A stretch of DNA of 64,000 nucleotides, taken from positions 744,001-808,000 of the forward strand of contig NZ_SOBE01000002.1 of assembly GCF_004364285.1 (NCBI RefSeq), in the 5' to 3' direction. The notes under the pieces were generated by a model, which was not told where the DNA came from, did not search any database, and saw only the letters and a list, made by a program, of their open reading frames with translations. Below, piece by piece: positions 34,511-42,572 of this stretch. Numbering within the stretch: position 1 is the stretch's first letter; each line of letters opens with the position of its first letter. The stretch is from Frigoribacterium sp. PhB116 (GTDB taxonomy: Bacteria > Actinomycetota > Actinomycetes > Actinomycetales > Microbacteriaceae). Made by a program: the position numbers and the translations under genes.

Positions 34511-35378
34511 CCTCGTAGGTGTCGAGGTCGATGCGGACGACCTCCGCCGGGTCGGAACCGCCGACGCGGCCGCCGCCGTCGCCTCCGGCCAGGGACGTCG
34601 TCGCCGCGAGGACGCGACGGACGGTCCGGACCGCGGCGTCCCGCAGGACGAGCAGGGGAGGCGCGGCGACGGGGAGCGCGGCCAGCTGCCCCGCGACGGC
34701 CGGCCACGCACGGTCGCGGTCGCCGTCGTGGAGGTGCAGGCACCGCGCACAGGCCGTGACCCCGGGGACCACGACCGGACCGACGCGGACCGAGCGGTCG
34801 CCGACGCGCACGAGGACGTGCGGCACGTCCCGGCGCAGCCACTCGGACACGACGACGGGGTCGAGGGCGAGGCCGCCGACGACGACGCCGACGTGCTGCC
34901 GCGCCCCGTCGACCCGACCCCGACCCGGCGTCGAGGCGGCCGAGGCGGCCGACTCGCCGTCCTCGAGGAGCACGCCGAGGCCGCAGGACTCGAGCAGGCG
35001 CCCCACCTCGTCGGCCAGCGCGCCGCGCCCCGCGAGCCGGACGACCGGGCGGGGCGTGAGGGCGAGCTGTGCCGAGGGGCCGGGGAGGAGGACGGGCCCG
35101 AGCCGCCTCACGAGGTCGAGGGCCTCGGACCTGTCGCAGCCCACCTGGACCACCACCGCCGAGATGCCGCCGGCCCCGAGGCCGGCCGAGACGGCGGCCA
35201 GGAACTCCGCCTGCCCCGCCGTGACGCGGTAGACGACAGCGTGCACGTGCTCCACCCCGATCTGGAGCGACGACGGATCACGCCAGACGACGGGAGCACG
35301 GGCAGGGAGGCGGAGCGGCGAGGAACGGGGCACCTGACGAGACTGGACCACGCCGTCCGGCCCCGCGGGGTTGTCCAC
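34374..35378 (-). CDS. ThiF/cyclodehydratase-like protein (Rv3196-like), function unknown
   Basis: A 334-residue protein with weak similarity to the ThiF-like partner of TOMM cyclodehydratases: an N-terminal winged-helix-like part (residues about 25-100), a Rossmann-like part with degenerate glycines (VRLAGRGALADEVGRLLE) and a zinc-site pattern Cys210-x2-Cys213 (TACARC) with Cys301-x-Cys303 (HPDCGCG). ATP-binding motifs of real E1 enzymes are not evident. No precursor peptide or YcaO gene adjoins it, so it is not a bacteriocin cluster. It is the position-equivalent of mycobacterial Rv3196, next to the zincin gene. Start uncertain: GTG 35378, or GTG near 35351. Its end overlaps the uvrD2-like gene antisense. 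Confidence 0.65.
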   Translation of the reverse strand: MDNPAGPDGVVQSRQVPRSSPLRLPARAPVVWRDPSSLQIGVEHVHAVVYRVTAGQAEFLAAVSAGLGAGGISAVVVQVGCDRSEALDLVRRLGPVLLPGPSAQLALTPRPVVRLAGRGALADEVGRLLESCGLGVLLEDGESAASAASTPGRGRVDGARQHVGVVVGGLALDPVVVSEWLRRDVPHVLVRVGDRSVRVGPVVVPGVTACARCLHLHDGDRDRAWPAVAGQLAALPVAAPPLLVLRDAAVRTVRRVLAATTSLAGGDGGGRVGGSDPAEVVRIDLDTYEVSSSVVRPHPDCGCGAPPGTGSVDARRPGPGRSAPTRDAVAPAPG

Positions 35379-35403
35379 AGGAGCTCTGGGGCTGCCGTGG
35401 TCC

Positions 35404-36780
35404 TCAGAGGGCGGGGGAGGAGCCGGGCTCGTCGGCCGAGCCGTCCTCCGCCTCGCGGGGACGGTCGTCGCTCGTGTCGTTCAGCAGGTCCTCGATGGCC
35501 TGGTCGACGTCGTCGAAGGCCGGCTCGCTCGACGTGAGCCGGGCGATCAGCGCCTGCGGGTCGTCGACGTCCGCGCTGGTGGGCACGATGTCGGGGTGCG
35601 ACCAGAGAGCGTCGCGCTGCTCGGCGCCCACCGCCTCCGAGACGGCCGACCACATGGCCGCGGCCTCTCGCAGTCGGCGGGGCCGCAGCTCGAGTCCCAC
35701 GAGCGTGGAGAACGCGGACTCGGCCGGCCCGCCCGCGGCTCGGCGACGGCGCACCGTCTCGGCGATGGCGGCGGAGCGGGGGAGGCGCGCGGTGGCCTGG
35801 GCGGTGACCACGTCGACCCAGCCCTCGATCAGGGCGAGGGTCGTCTCGAGCCGGCCGAGCGCGGCGAGCTGCTCGTCGGTCTTCGGCGGAATCAGCGCGC
35901 CGCTCGCCAGCGCGTCGCGCAGCTCGCCCGGGTCGGAGGGGTCGAAGTCGACCGCCAGCTCCTCGAGCCGGGCCGTGTCGATGCGGATGCCCTGGGCGAA
36001 CTCGCGGATGGACGAGATGAGGTGCAGGCGGAGCCACCGAGCGTGCCGGAACAGCCGGGCGTGGGCGAGCTCCCGCACAGCGAGGTAGAGCTGCACCTGG
36101 TCGGTCTCGATGTCGAGGCCCTCGCCGAAGGCGGCGACGTTCTGCGGCACGAGCGCGGCCTGCTGGTCGTCGAGGAGGGGGATGCCGACGTCGCCGCCGG
36201 AGACGACCTCGGTCGAGAGCTGGCCCACGACCTGGCCGAGCTGCATCGCGAACAGCGTGCCGCCGACGCTCCGCATCACCTGGCTGGCACCGGCGAGCAG
36301 CTGCTGCATCTCTTCCGGGGCCTGCTCGCGGAGGACGTTCGTGAGGGAGTCGGCGATGGACTCGGCGACCGGCTCGGCGAGCTGGGTCCACACCGGCATC
36401 GAGAGCCGTGCCCACTCGGCGCGCGTGAGGAGGCGAGGCGCGACCGTGAGCTCGGAGACGAAGGTGACGTCGTCGAGCCAGAGGGCCGCGACGTGGAACG
36501 CCTGCTCGAGGGCCCGCTCGTCGGCCGGGCTGGTCGCGACGGCGGACTGCGTGCCCACCGAGGCGGCCTGGTCGGTGGCGACCGACCAGTCGATGCCGTC
36601 GCCGCTGCGGGCCACCGCGGACTGCAGTTGGCTCATCAGCTGGGCCACGAAGGCCGGGTCGTTCGGCAGCCCCGCGGCACCCGCGAGCTGCGACGGATCG
36701 ATCTCGGAGTCGCCGGACAGGAACTGGCGGAGCATGTCGCGGAACTCGTCCTCAGGCTCGCGCTGCGGATCATCGGTCAT
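35404..36780 (-). CDS. zincin-like metalloprotease (zinc-dependent metalloprotease family, DUF2342)
   Basis: A 458-residue cytosolic-looking protein, the counterpart of mycobacterial Rv3195. The family is sometimes called F420-biosynthesis-associated, without proof. The helix VRELAHARLFRHARWLR (Glu237, His240, His246) is where the zinc-binding residues of the family lie; it is not a classical HExxH. Gln- and Met-rich helices precede it, and the C-terminal 60 residues are acidic and disordered. The ATG at 36780 is fixed by TAGCGT seven bases upstream. The ThiF-like gene follows 25 bases downstream on the same strand, so the two form an operon. Divergent from the S16 protease gene. Substrate unknown. 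Confidence 0.83.
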   Translation of the reverse strand: MTDDPQREPEDEFRDMLRQFLSGDSEIDPSQLAGAAGLPNDPAFVAQLMSQLQSAVARSGDGIDWSVATDQAASVGTQSAVATSPADERALEQAFHVAALWLDDVTFVSELTVAPRLLTRAEWARLSMPVWTQLAEPVAESIADSLTNVLREQAPEEMQQLLAGASQVMRSVGGTLFAMQLGQVVGQLSTEVVSGGDVGIPLLDDQQAALVPQNVAAFGEGLDIETDQVQLYLAVRELAHARLFRHARWLRLHLISSIREFAQGIRIDTARLEELAVDFDPSDPGELRDALASGALIPPKTDEQLAALGRLETTLALIEGWVDVVTAQATARLPRSAAIAETVRRRRAAGGPAESAFSTLVGLELRPRRLREAAAMWSAVSEAVGAEQRDALWSHPDIVPTSADVDDPQALIARLTSSEPAFDDVDQAIEDLLNDTSDDRPREAEDGSADEPGSSPAL

Positions 36781-36787
36781 GGTGGCT

Positions 36788-36793
36788 ACGCTA
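36788..36793 (-). promoter_or_regulatory. -10 hexamer of the zincin gene, predicted leaderless
   Basis: TAGCGT on the minus strand, seven bases (AGCCACC) before ATG 36780. Confidence 0.45.
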
Positions 36794-36879
36794 GCTCGTG
36801 GCCCCAGGAACAGCCTGGATCCCGGCCGATGCCCCAGGGTCCTTCGCTGCGCCCGTGGCGAACAGCGAGAGGAACACCC

Positions 36880-37989
36880 GTGGCCTTGTTCACGCCCCCG
36901 ACCCGAGCCGCCACGGCCGGTCGCCGCTCCGGCCGTCTCGGCTGGTCCCTCCTCGGCGTCGCCCTCGTCTCCGGCCTCGCCCTCACCTTCATCCCGTCGC
37001 CGTACCTGATCGAGCAGCCCGGCCCCGTCTTCGACACCCTGGGCACCGCCGAGTACGAGGGCGAGGACGCCCCGCTGATCACCGTCGACGGTGCGGAGAC
37101 CTACCCCACTGCGGGTTCCCTCGACCTCCTCACCGTGAGCGTCCAGGGCAACGAGTCCGTCCGCCCGAGCTGGATCGAGGTCGTCGGCTCCTGGTTCTCC
37201 CCGAGCCGCGCCGTCGTGCCGGTCGAGGCGATCTACCCCTCCGGCGTCTCGAACGAGCAGGTCGACGAGCAGAACGCCGTCGACATGCAGAACTCCCAGA
37301 AGTCCGCCGTCGCGGCCGCCCTGGTGCACGAGGGGTACCAGGTCCCCAGCACGGTCTCGGTGAGCCAGGTCTCGCCCGGCGGCCCGTCCGAGGGCGTGCT
37401 CGAGGAGGGCGACGTGCTCGTGAGCGTCAACGGCCAGGACCTGACGACGAACGGCGACGTCGACGCCCTGCGCTCGATCGTGGCCGACAACGGGGCGACG
37501 TCCCCGGCGGAGGTGGTGGTCGAGCGGTCGGGCCAGCGCGAGACCGAGCGGATCACGCCCCAGGAGGTGCAGGGCACCTCCTTGCTGGGGGTCGGCGTCA
37601 GCGTCGACTACACGTTCCCCTTCGACGTCACCCTGCGCCTCGACAAGGTGGGCGGCCCCAGCGCCGGCATGATGTTCGCCCTCGGCATCATCGACAAGAC
37701 GACGCCCGGCGAGCTCAACGGCGGCGAGCGGGTCGCGGGCACGGGCACGATCACCGCGTCCGGCACGGTCGGCCCGATCGGCGGCATCCGCCAGAAGCTC
37801 TACGGCGCGCGCGACGCCGGCGCCACCGTGTTCCTCGCGCCGAGCTCGAACTGCGACGAGGTCGTCGGCCACGTGCCCGACGGGCTCGACGTCTACTCGG
37901 TCGCCACCCTCGACGACGCCGTCACGGCGCTCGAGACCGTGGCCGACGGGGGCGACACCGGGGCCCTGCCCACCTGCTCGGCGCAGTAG
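36880..37989 (+). CDS. membrane-anchored PDZ / Lon (S16) serine protease
   Basis: A 369-residue protein with one N-terminal membrane helix (about 21-38), a stretch conserved among YlbL/Rv3194c proteins (YLIEQPGPVFDTLG), a PDZ domain (about 150-225) and a Lon-type S16 domain. The catalytic dyad is Ser261 in GGPSAGMMFAL and Lys306 in GGIRQKLYGA. It has no ATPase domain, so acts on membrane or secreted substrates. GTG 36880 follows GAGAGG and begins VALFTPPTR; the upstream ATG at 36830 would add a poorly supported head. It lies divergent from the zincin gene and before UPF0182, an order kept in mycobacteria. Confidence 0.9.
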   Translation: MALFTPPTRAATAGRRSGRLGWSLLGVALVSGLALTFIPSPYLIEQPGPVFDTLGTAEYEGEDAPLITVDGAETYPTAGSLDLLTVSVQGNESVRPSWIEVVGSWFSPSRAVVPVEAIYPSGVSNEQVDEQNAVDMQNSQKSAVAAALVHEGYQVPSTVSVSQVSPGGPSEGVLEEGDVLVSVNGQDLTTNGDVDALRSIVADNGATSPAEVVVERSGQRETERITPQEVQGTSLLGVGVSVDYTFPFDVTLRLDKVGGPSAGMMFALGIIDKTTPGELNGGERVAGTGTITASGTVGPIGGIRQKLYGARDAGATVFLAPSSNCDEVVGHVPDGLDVYSVATLDDAVTALETVADGGDTGALPTCSAQ

Positions 37990-38070
37990 GCGCGAGGGGC
38001 GCGTCCAGCTCCCTCATGGACGCGTCGAGGACGATGGGCGGGCTCGCAGCCTGTTCAGGAGCGGCCCCCG

Positions 38071-38076
38071 TAGGAT
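38071..38076 (+). promoter_or_regulatory. -10 hexamer of the UPF0182 gene
   Basis: TAGGAT predicts a start near 38083 and a leader of about 28 bases with AGGAG before the TTG start at 38111. Confidence 0.35.
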
Positions 38077-38110
38077 GGCCGTCCACGTCCCCTGATCCAG
38101 GAGCAACCAC

Positions 38111-41062
38111 TTGACGTCACCTGCATCGTCGCGACCCGTACGACGCTCGCCCCGATTGCCCGTCCTGGTGACGGTGGCGGTCCTCGCCGCCCTGGTCATC
38201 GCCTTCTTCATCTTCTCGTCGCTGCTGACGGACTACCTCTGGTACGACCAGCTGGGCTTCGCCAACGTGCTGACGACCCAGTGGCTGGCCGGGGCGGCGA
38301 TGTTCTTCGTCGGCTTCGTGGCCATGGCCGTGCCGGTGTGGGTGAGCATCGAGGTCGCGTTCCGGTTCCGGCCCGTCTACGCCAAGCTCAACTCGCAGCT
38401 CGACCGCTACCAGCAGGTCATCGAGCCGCTGCGCCGTGTCGTCGTCTTCGGCGTCCCCGTGGTCCTCGGCCTGTTCGCCGGCATCGCCACGTCCACCAAC
38501 TGGCAGACGACCCTCCAGTGGCTCAACCGCACGCCCTTCGGCCAGACCGACCCGCAGTTCGGCCTCGACGTGGGCTTCTACGTGTTCGAGCTGCCCTTCT
38601 ACCAGGGCGTCGTCGGCTTCGCGTCGGCGGTCGTGTTGATCAGCGGCATCGCCGCGGTCGCCACGAGCTACCTGTACGGAGCGCTCCGCTTCTCGGGCCG
38701 CGACGTCCGCATCTCGCGGGTCGCGCGGATCCAGCTGGCCGTGACCGCCGCCGTCTACCTGCTGCTCCAGGGCGTCAGCCTGTGGCTCGACCAGTACGCC
38801 ACGCTCTCCGACGGCACCAACAAGCTCATCACGGGTGCCACCTACACCGACGTCGCGGCCGGCATCCCCGGCAAGCAGATCCTCGCGCTCGCCGCGGCGG
38901 TCGTCGCCGTGCTGTTCATCGTGACCGCGATCATCGGCCGCTGGCGCCTCTCGGTCATCGGCACCGCCGCGTTGATCATCATCAGCATCATCGTCGGCGG
39001 CATCTACCCGTGGATCGTCCAGCGCTTCCAGGTCGAGCCCAGCGAGCGCACCGTCGAGTCGACGTACATCGACCGCAACATCCAGGCCACCCGGGACGCG
39101 TACGGCGTCTCCGACGTCGAGGAGCAGCCGTACGACGCCGTGTCCGACGCCGAGGCGGGCGCCCTGGCCGGCGACGCGGTCACGACCGCGAACATCCGCA
39201 TCATCGACCCGGCCCTCGTGACCGACGCCTTCGCCCAGCTGCAGCAGTACCGCCAGTACTACAGCTTCCCCGAGCAGCTCTCCGTCGACCGCTACACGAT
39301 CGACGGAGCGACGCAGGACACGGTGATCGCCGTGCGCGAGCTCAACACCGACCAGCTCGGCAGCTCGGCCACGCCCTACAACACGACGTTCGTCTACACC
39401 CACGGCTACGGCGTCGTCGCGGCCTACGGCAACCAGCGCTCGGCCGACGGCCAGCCCGTGTTCCTCGAGTCGGGCATCCCCGTCAACGGCGCGCTCGGCG
39501 ACGCGGACGAGTACGAGCCGCGGATCTACTTCGGCCAGGAGTCGCCCGCCTACTCGATCGTCGGCGGCGAGGGAGGCGACGACATCGAGCTCGACTACCC
39601 CTCGGGCAGCAACGACAACGGCACGAACCAGACGACGACCTTCAGCGGCGACGGCGGGCCCAAGCTCGACAGCGCCTTCAAGAAGCTCATCTACGCCATC
39701 AAGTTCCAGTCCGAGCAGGTCTTCCTGTCCGACGCCGTCAACGACGGCTCGCAGATCCTCTACGACCGCGACCCGGCGCAGCGGGTGCAGAAGGTGGCTC
39801 CGTACCTGACCATCGACAGCGCGCCCTACCCGGCCGTGGTCGACGGCAAGGTGAAGTGGATCGTCGACGCCTACACGACGACGCGCGAGTACCCGTACTC
39901 GAAGCCGCAGGCCCTGTCCGACGCGATCGCCGACACCTACACCGAGCGTCCCGTCTACGCGTCGAACGAGATCAACTACATCCGCAACTCGGTCAAGGCG
40001 ACGGTCGACGCCTACGACGGATCGGTCGACCTCTACGCCTGGGACACCGAGGACCCGATCCTCAAGACCTGGGAGAAGATCTTCCCGTCGACGGTCAGCC
40101 CGCTCAGCGACATGAGCGTCGAGCTCATGCAGCACGTCCGCTACCCGCAGGACATGTTCAAGGTGCAGCGCGCCATCCTCGGCACGTACCACGTCACCGA
40201 CGCGGACTCGTTCTACTCGAGCGACGACGCGTGGGTCACGCCCAACGAGCCGACGAGCAACGCGGCCAGCCCGCCGCTGCAGCCGCCGTACTACCTGACG
40301 CTCCAGCTGCCCGACCAGGACCCGGCCTTCTCCATCTACTCGACGTACATCCCGCAGCAGTCGGGCGAGAACGCGAGGAACGTGCTGACCGGGTACCTGG
40401 CGGCCAACGCGGACGCCGGCTCGACGCCGGGGGAGATCTCGGAGAACTACGGGAAGCTCTCGCTGCTGACCTTGCCGAAGACCGACACGGTGCCCGGCCC
40501 CGGACAGGTGCAGAACAACTTCAACACCGACACGGCGGTCGCGAACCAGCTGGCGCTCCTCACCCGAGGCGACACGAGCGTCGTGCGGGGCAACCTGCTC
40601 ACGCTCCCCGTCGGCGGGGGCCTGCTCTACGTCCAGCCGATCTACGTGAAGTCGAACTCCGAGACGTCGTACCCGGTGCTGCAGAAGGTGCTGGTCTCGT
40701 TCGGCGAGAAGATCGCCTTCGAGGACACCCTGAACGGCGCGCTCGACTCGCTGTTCGGCGGCAACTCCGGGGCGGTGGCCGGAGACGACGCCGTGCCCGA
40801 GACGGACGACGGCACGTCGACGGACACCGGCGGCGACACGGGCACCGACTCGGGGACCACCGACCCGGGCACGGCGACGCCGGCTCCGGACGCGGGCACC
40901 GACACGGGCAACTCGGCGCTGGACGCGGCCCTGGCCGACGCTCAGTCCGCGCTGGACGACCGTGCGGCGGCGTACGCGTCGAACGACCTGGTGGCGGCGG
41001 CGGAGGCCGACCAGCGCCTCCAGACGGCCCTCGAGGACGCGGTGGCCGCCAGCGGCCAGTGA
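38111..41062 (+). CDS. UPF0182 large membrane protein (Rv3193c-like)
   Basis: A 983-residue protein of the UPF0182 family. About seven membrane helices occupy residues 18-300, including the LWYDQLGF motif in the first loop typical of the family. A very large extracytoplasmic domain follows (about 310-870, rich in Tyr, Asn and Asp, with YTIDGATQD and KSQQ-like segments). The end is an acidic Thr/Gly/Asp-rich linker and a short helical tail. The start is TTG 38111, eight bases after AGGAG; there is no better ATG or GTG. Function unknown; it is nearly universal in actinobacteria and adjacent to the S16 protease, whose substrate it might be. Confidence 0.93.
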   Translation: MTSPASSRPVRRSPRLPVLVTVAVLAALVIAFFIFSSLLTDYLWYDQLGFANVLTTQWLAGAAMFFVGFVAMAVPVWVSIEVAFRFRPVYAKLNSQLDRYQQVIEPLRRVVVFGVPVVLGLFAGIATSTNWQTTLQWLNRTPFGQTDPQFGLDVGFYVFELPFYQGVVGFASAVVLISGIAAVATSYLYGALRFSGRDVRISRVARIQLAVTAAVYLLLQGVSLWLDQYATLSDGTNKLITGATYTDVAAGIPGKQILALAAAVVAVLFIVTAIIGRWRLSVIGTAALIIISIIVGGIYPWIVQRFQVEPSERTVESTYIDRNIQATRDAYGVSDVEEQPYDAVSDAEAGALAGDAVTTANIRIIDPALVTDAFAQLQQYRQYYSFPEQLSVDRYTIDGATQDTVIAVRELNTDQLGSSATPYNTTFVYTHGYGVVAAYGNQRSADGQPVFLESGIPVNGALGDADEYEPRIYFGQESPAYSIVGGEGGDDIELDYPSGSNDNGTNQTTTFSGDGGPKLDSAFKKLIYAIKFQSEQVFLSDAVNDGSQILYDRDPAQRVQKVAPYLTIDSAPYPAVVDGKVKWIVDAYTTTREYPYSKPQALSDAIADTYTERPVYASNEINYIRNSVKATVDAYDGSVDLYAWDTEDPILKTWEKIFPSTVSPLSDMSVELMQHVRYPQDMFKVQRAILGTYHVTDADSFYSSDDAWVTPNEPTSNAASPPLQPPYYLTLQLPDQDPAFSIYSTYIPQQSGENARNVLTGYLAANADAGSTPGEISENYGKLSLLTLPKTDTVPGPGQVQNNFNTDTAVANQLALLTRGDTSVVRGNLLTLPVGGGLLYVQPIYVKSNSETSYPVLQKVLVSFGEKIAFEDTLNGALDSLFGGNSGAVAGDDAVPETDDGTSTDTGGDTGTDSGTTDPGTATPAPDAGTDTGNSALDAALADAQSALDDRAAAYASNDLVAAAEADQRLQTALEDAVAASGQ

Positions 41063-41073
41063 CGTCCTGACCT

Positions 41074-41121
41074 GACGGCGACGGCCGCCCCTCGACTCGT
41101 CGAGGGGCGGCCGTCGCCGTC
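41074..41121 (+). terminator. very strong terminator after the UPF0182 gene
   Basis: A perfect 22-base stem, 41074-41095 with 41100-41121, with a four-base loop (CTCG), beginning 12 bases after the stop codon. It is the longest perfect hairpin I find in the window. Confidence 0.85.
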
Positions 41122-41179
41122 TTCGCAGGCGCTCTGCGGATGACCAGGCTCGCCCGACAGCACCTCGCGCGGCCTCGAT

Positions 41180-41208
41180 TTGTGGAGCGTCAGATGCCGT
41201 GATAAGTT
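41180..41208 (+). promoter_or_regulatory. promoter of the initiator tRNA gene
   Basis: TTGTGG (41180-41185) and TAAGTT (41203-41208) are separated by 17 bases and end 11 bases before the tRNA. It is one of the few places in the window with a recognisable -35/-10 pair. Confidence 0.5.
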
Positions 41209-41219
41209 TCTTCTCGTGC

Positions 41220-41296
41220 CGCGGGGTGGAGCAGTTCGGTAGCTCGCTGGGCTCATAACCCAGAGGTCGTAGGTTCAAATCCTGCCCCCGCAACCA
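41220..41296 (+). tRNA. initiator tRNA-Met (CAT)
   Basis: A 77-base cloverleaf. The anticodon CAT is at 41254-41256. It has the initiator hallmarks: an unpaired C1 opposite A72 at the acceptor end, three G-C pairs (GGG/CCC) closing the anticodon loop, and an encoded CCA at 41294-41296. It closely resembles E. coli tRNA-fMet over its full length. Followed directly by a strong hairpin terminator. Confidence 0.97.
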
Positions 41297-41306
41297 ACGC
41301 AGCATC

Positions 41307-41346
41307 ACGACAGAAGCCCTGATCACTCGATCAGGGCTTCTGTCGT
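41307..41346 (+). terminator. terminator after the initiator tRNA
   Basis: A perfect 18-base stem, 41307-41324 with 41329-41346, with loop ACTC, 10 bases after the tRNA. The stem is AT-richer than its surroundings. Confidence 0.8.
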
Positions 41347-41398
41347 TCCCGACGTCCGACTCTCCCGTGCCTGGCGCCCGGTGTGCCAGCATGTCCCT

Positions 41399-42547
41399 GT
41401 GCCAGGCCTCGCCGTCGTCGTCGCGCCCGACTCCTTCAAGGGGACCGCGGGCGCCGCCGCCGTGGCCGCCTCCGTCGCCGAGGGGTGGCGCTCCGTGCGG
41501 TCGGGTGACCACGTGACCGAGCTGCCCCTGGCCGACGGCGGGGAGGGCACCCTCGATGCCCTCGAGTCCGCGCTCCCGACCTGCACGCGTCACGAGGTCG
41601 TCGTGCCCGGCCCCGACGGGCGGGCTGTCACCGCGTCCTGGCTGATGCTCCCCGACGGCACGGCCGTGGCCGAGCTCGCGTCGTCGAGCGGCCTCGGGCT
41701 CATGTCGGCGCCCGCGCCCCACGACGCCCACACGCGCGGCCTCGGCCGGGTGCTCGCCGACGCGCTCGACGCAGGTGCGCGGCGCCTCGTCGTCGGGCTG
41801 GGCGGCAGCGCGTCGACCGACGGGGGAGCCGGGCTCCTCACGGAGCTCGGCGCGCGCCTCCTCGACTCCCTGGGCGAGCCCGTCGTCGACGGGTCGCACG
41901 GGCTGGCCGCGACCGTGCGGGTCGACCTGTCCGGTCTCCGGCCCCTGCCCGCGGGCGGGGTCGAGATCTGGTCCGACGTGACGGCGCCGTTGCTGGGGCC
42001 GTGCGGCGCTGCTGCCGTGTTCGGTCCACAGAAGGGCGCCGGGCCCGACGACGTCCTGGCCCTCGAGCGCGCGCTCGAGGGCTTCGCCGTGCTGGTCGAC
42101 GCCGATCCGTCGACGCCGGGCGCCGGGGCCGCGGGCGGGGCGGGCTTCGGGCTCCTCGTCTGGGGCGCGACCGTCGTCTCCGGCGCCGAGGCCGTGGCCG
42201 AGGCCGTGGGGCTCGACCGCCTGGTCGCCGAGGCCGACCTCGTCGTCACCGGGGAGGGGCGGTTCGACGAGCAGACGGCGGGCGGCAAGCTCGTCTCGTG
42301 GGTCGCCTCCTCGGCTCGTGCCCTCGACGTGCCGGTCGCCCTGGTGGCCGGCCAGGTGGCAGCGGACCCGGCCGGGTTCGTGGACGTCGTCGACACGTCC
42401 GTCCTGGCCGGGGGAGCCGCCGCCTCGCGGGCGGAGCCGCAGCGGTGGCTCGCGGAGGCCGGCGCCGTGCTGGCCGAGCGCGCCACGGCACGCAGCGACA
42501 CGGCCGGCGCGCGCCACGCGGCCGGTGCGGCCGGCGAGACCCCGTGA
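41399..42547 (+). CDS. glycerate kinase (GlxK family)
   Basis: A 382-residue glycerate kinase. Family signatures: VVVAPDSFKGT at the N-terminus, ELPLADGGEGTLDAL, VVGLGGSASTDGGAG (substrate and phosphate binding), FGPQKGAGPDDV and VTGEGRFDEQTAGGKL. It phosphorylates D-glycerate to 2- or 3-phosphoglycerate. The start is taken at GTG 41399, giving VPGLAVVVAPDS; an earlier GTG at 41381 is possible. The C-terminal 35 residues are Ala/Arg-rich and variable. No glyoxylate or glycerate pathway gene adjoins it. Convergent with the aminotransferase gene. Confidence 0.92.
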   Translation: MPGLAVVVAPDSFKGTAGAAAVAASVAEGWRSVRSGDHVTELPLADGGEGTLDALESALPTCTRHEVVVPGPDGRAVTASWLMLPDGTAVAELASSSGLGLMSAPAPHDAHTRGLGRVLADALDAGARRLVVGLGGSASTDGGAGLLTELGARLLDSLGEPVVDGSHGLAATVRVDLSGLRPLPAGGVEIWSDVTAPLLGPCGAAAVFGPQKGAGPDDVLALERALEGFAVLVDADPSTPGAGAAGGAGFGLLVWGATVVSGAEAVAEAVGLDRLVAEADLVVTGEGRFDEQTAGGKLVSWVASSARALDVPVALVAGQVAADPAGFVDVVDTSVLAGGAAASRAEPQRWLAEAGAVLAERATARSDTAGARHAAGAAGETP

Positions 42548-42572
42548 GTCGAGGAGGCGCCCTGCCCGCCCC

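Noticed and set aside
34374-35378. TOMM/bacteriocin biosynthesis cluster
   Set aside because: Only a ThiF-like partner is present; no YcaO, precursor peptide, dehydrogenase or dedicated transporter lies nearby.
41220-41346. Integration site at the initiator tRNA gene
   Set aside because: There is no integrase and no direct repeat of the tRNA 3' end downstream; the adjacent hairpin is a simple terminator.
38117-42517. A 1466-codon minus-strand open frame across the UPF0182 gene, the tRNA and glycerate kinase
   Set aside because: It runs antisense through three well-supported features including a tRNA, has Arg/Val/Asp-skewed composition without domains, and is a typical high-GC shadow.
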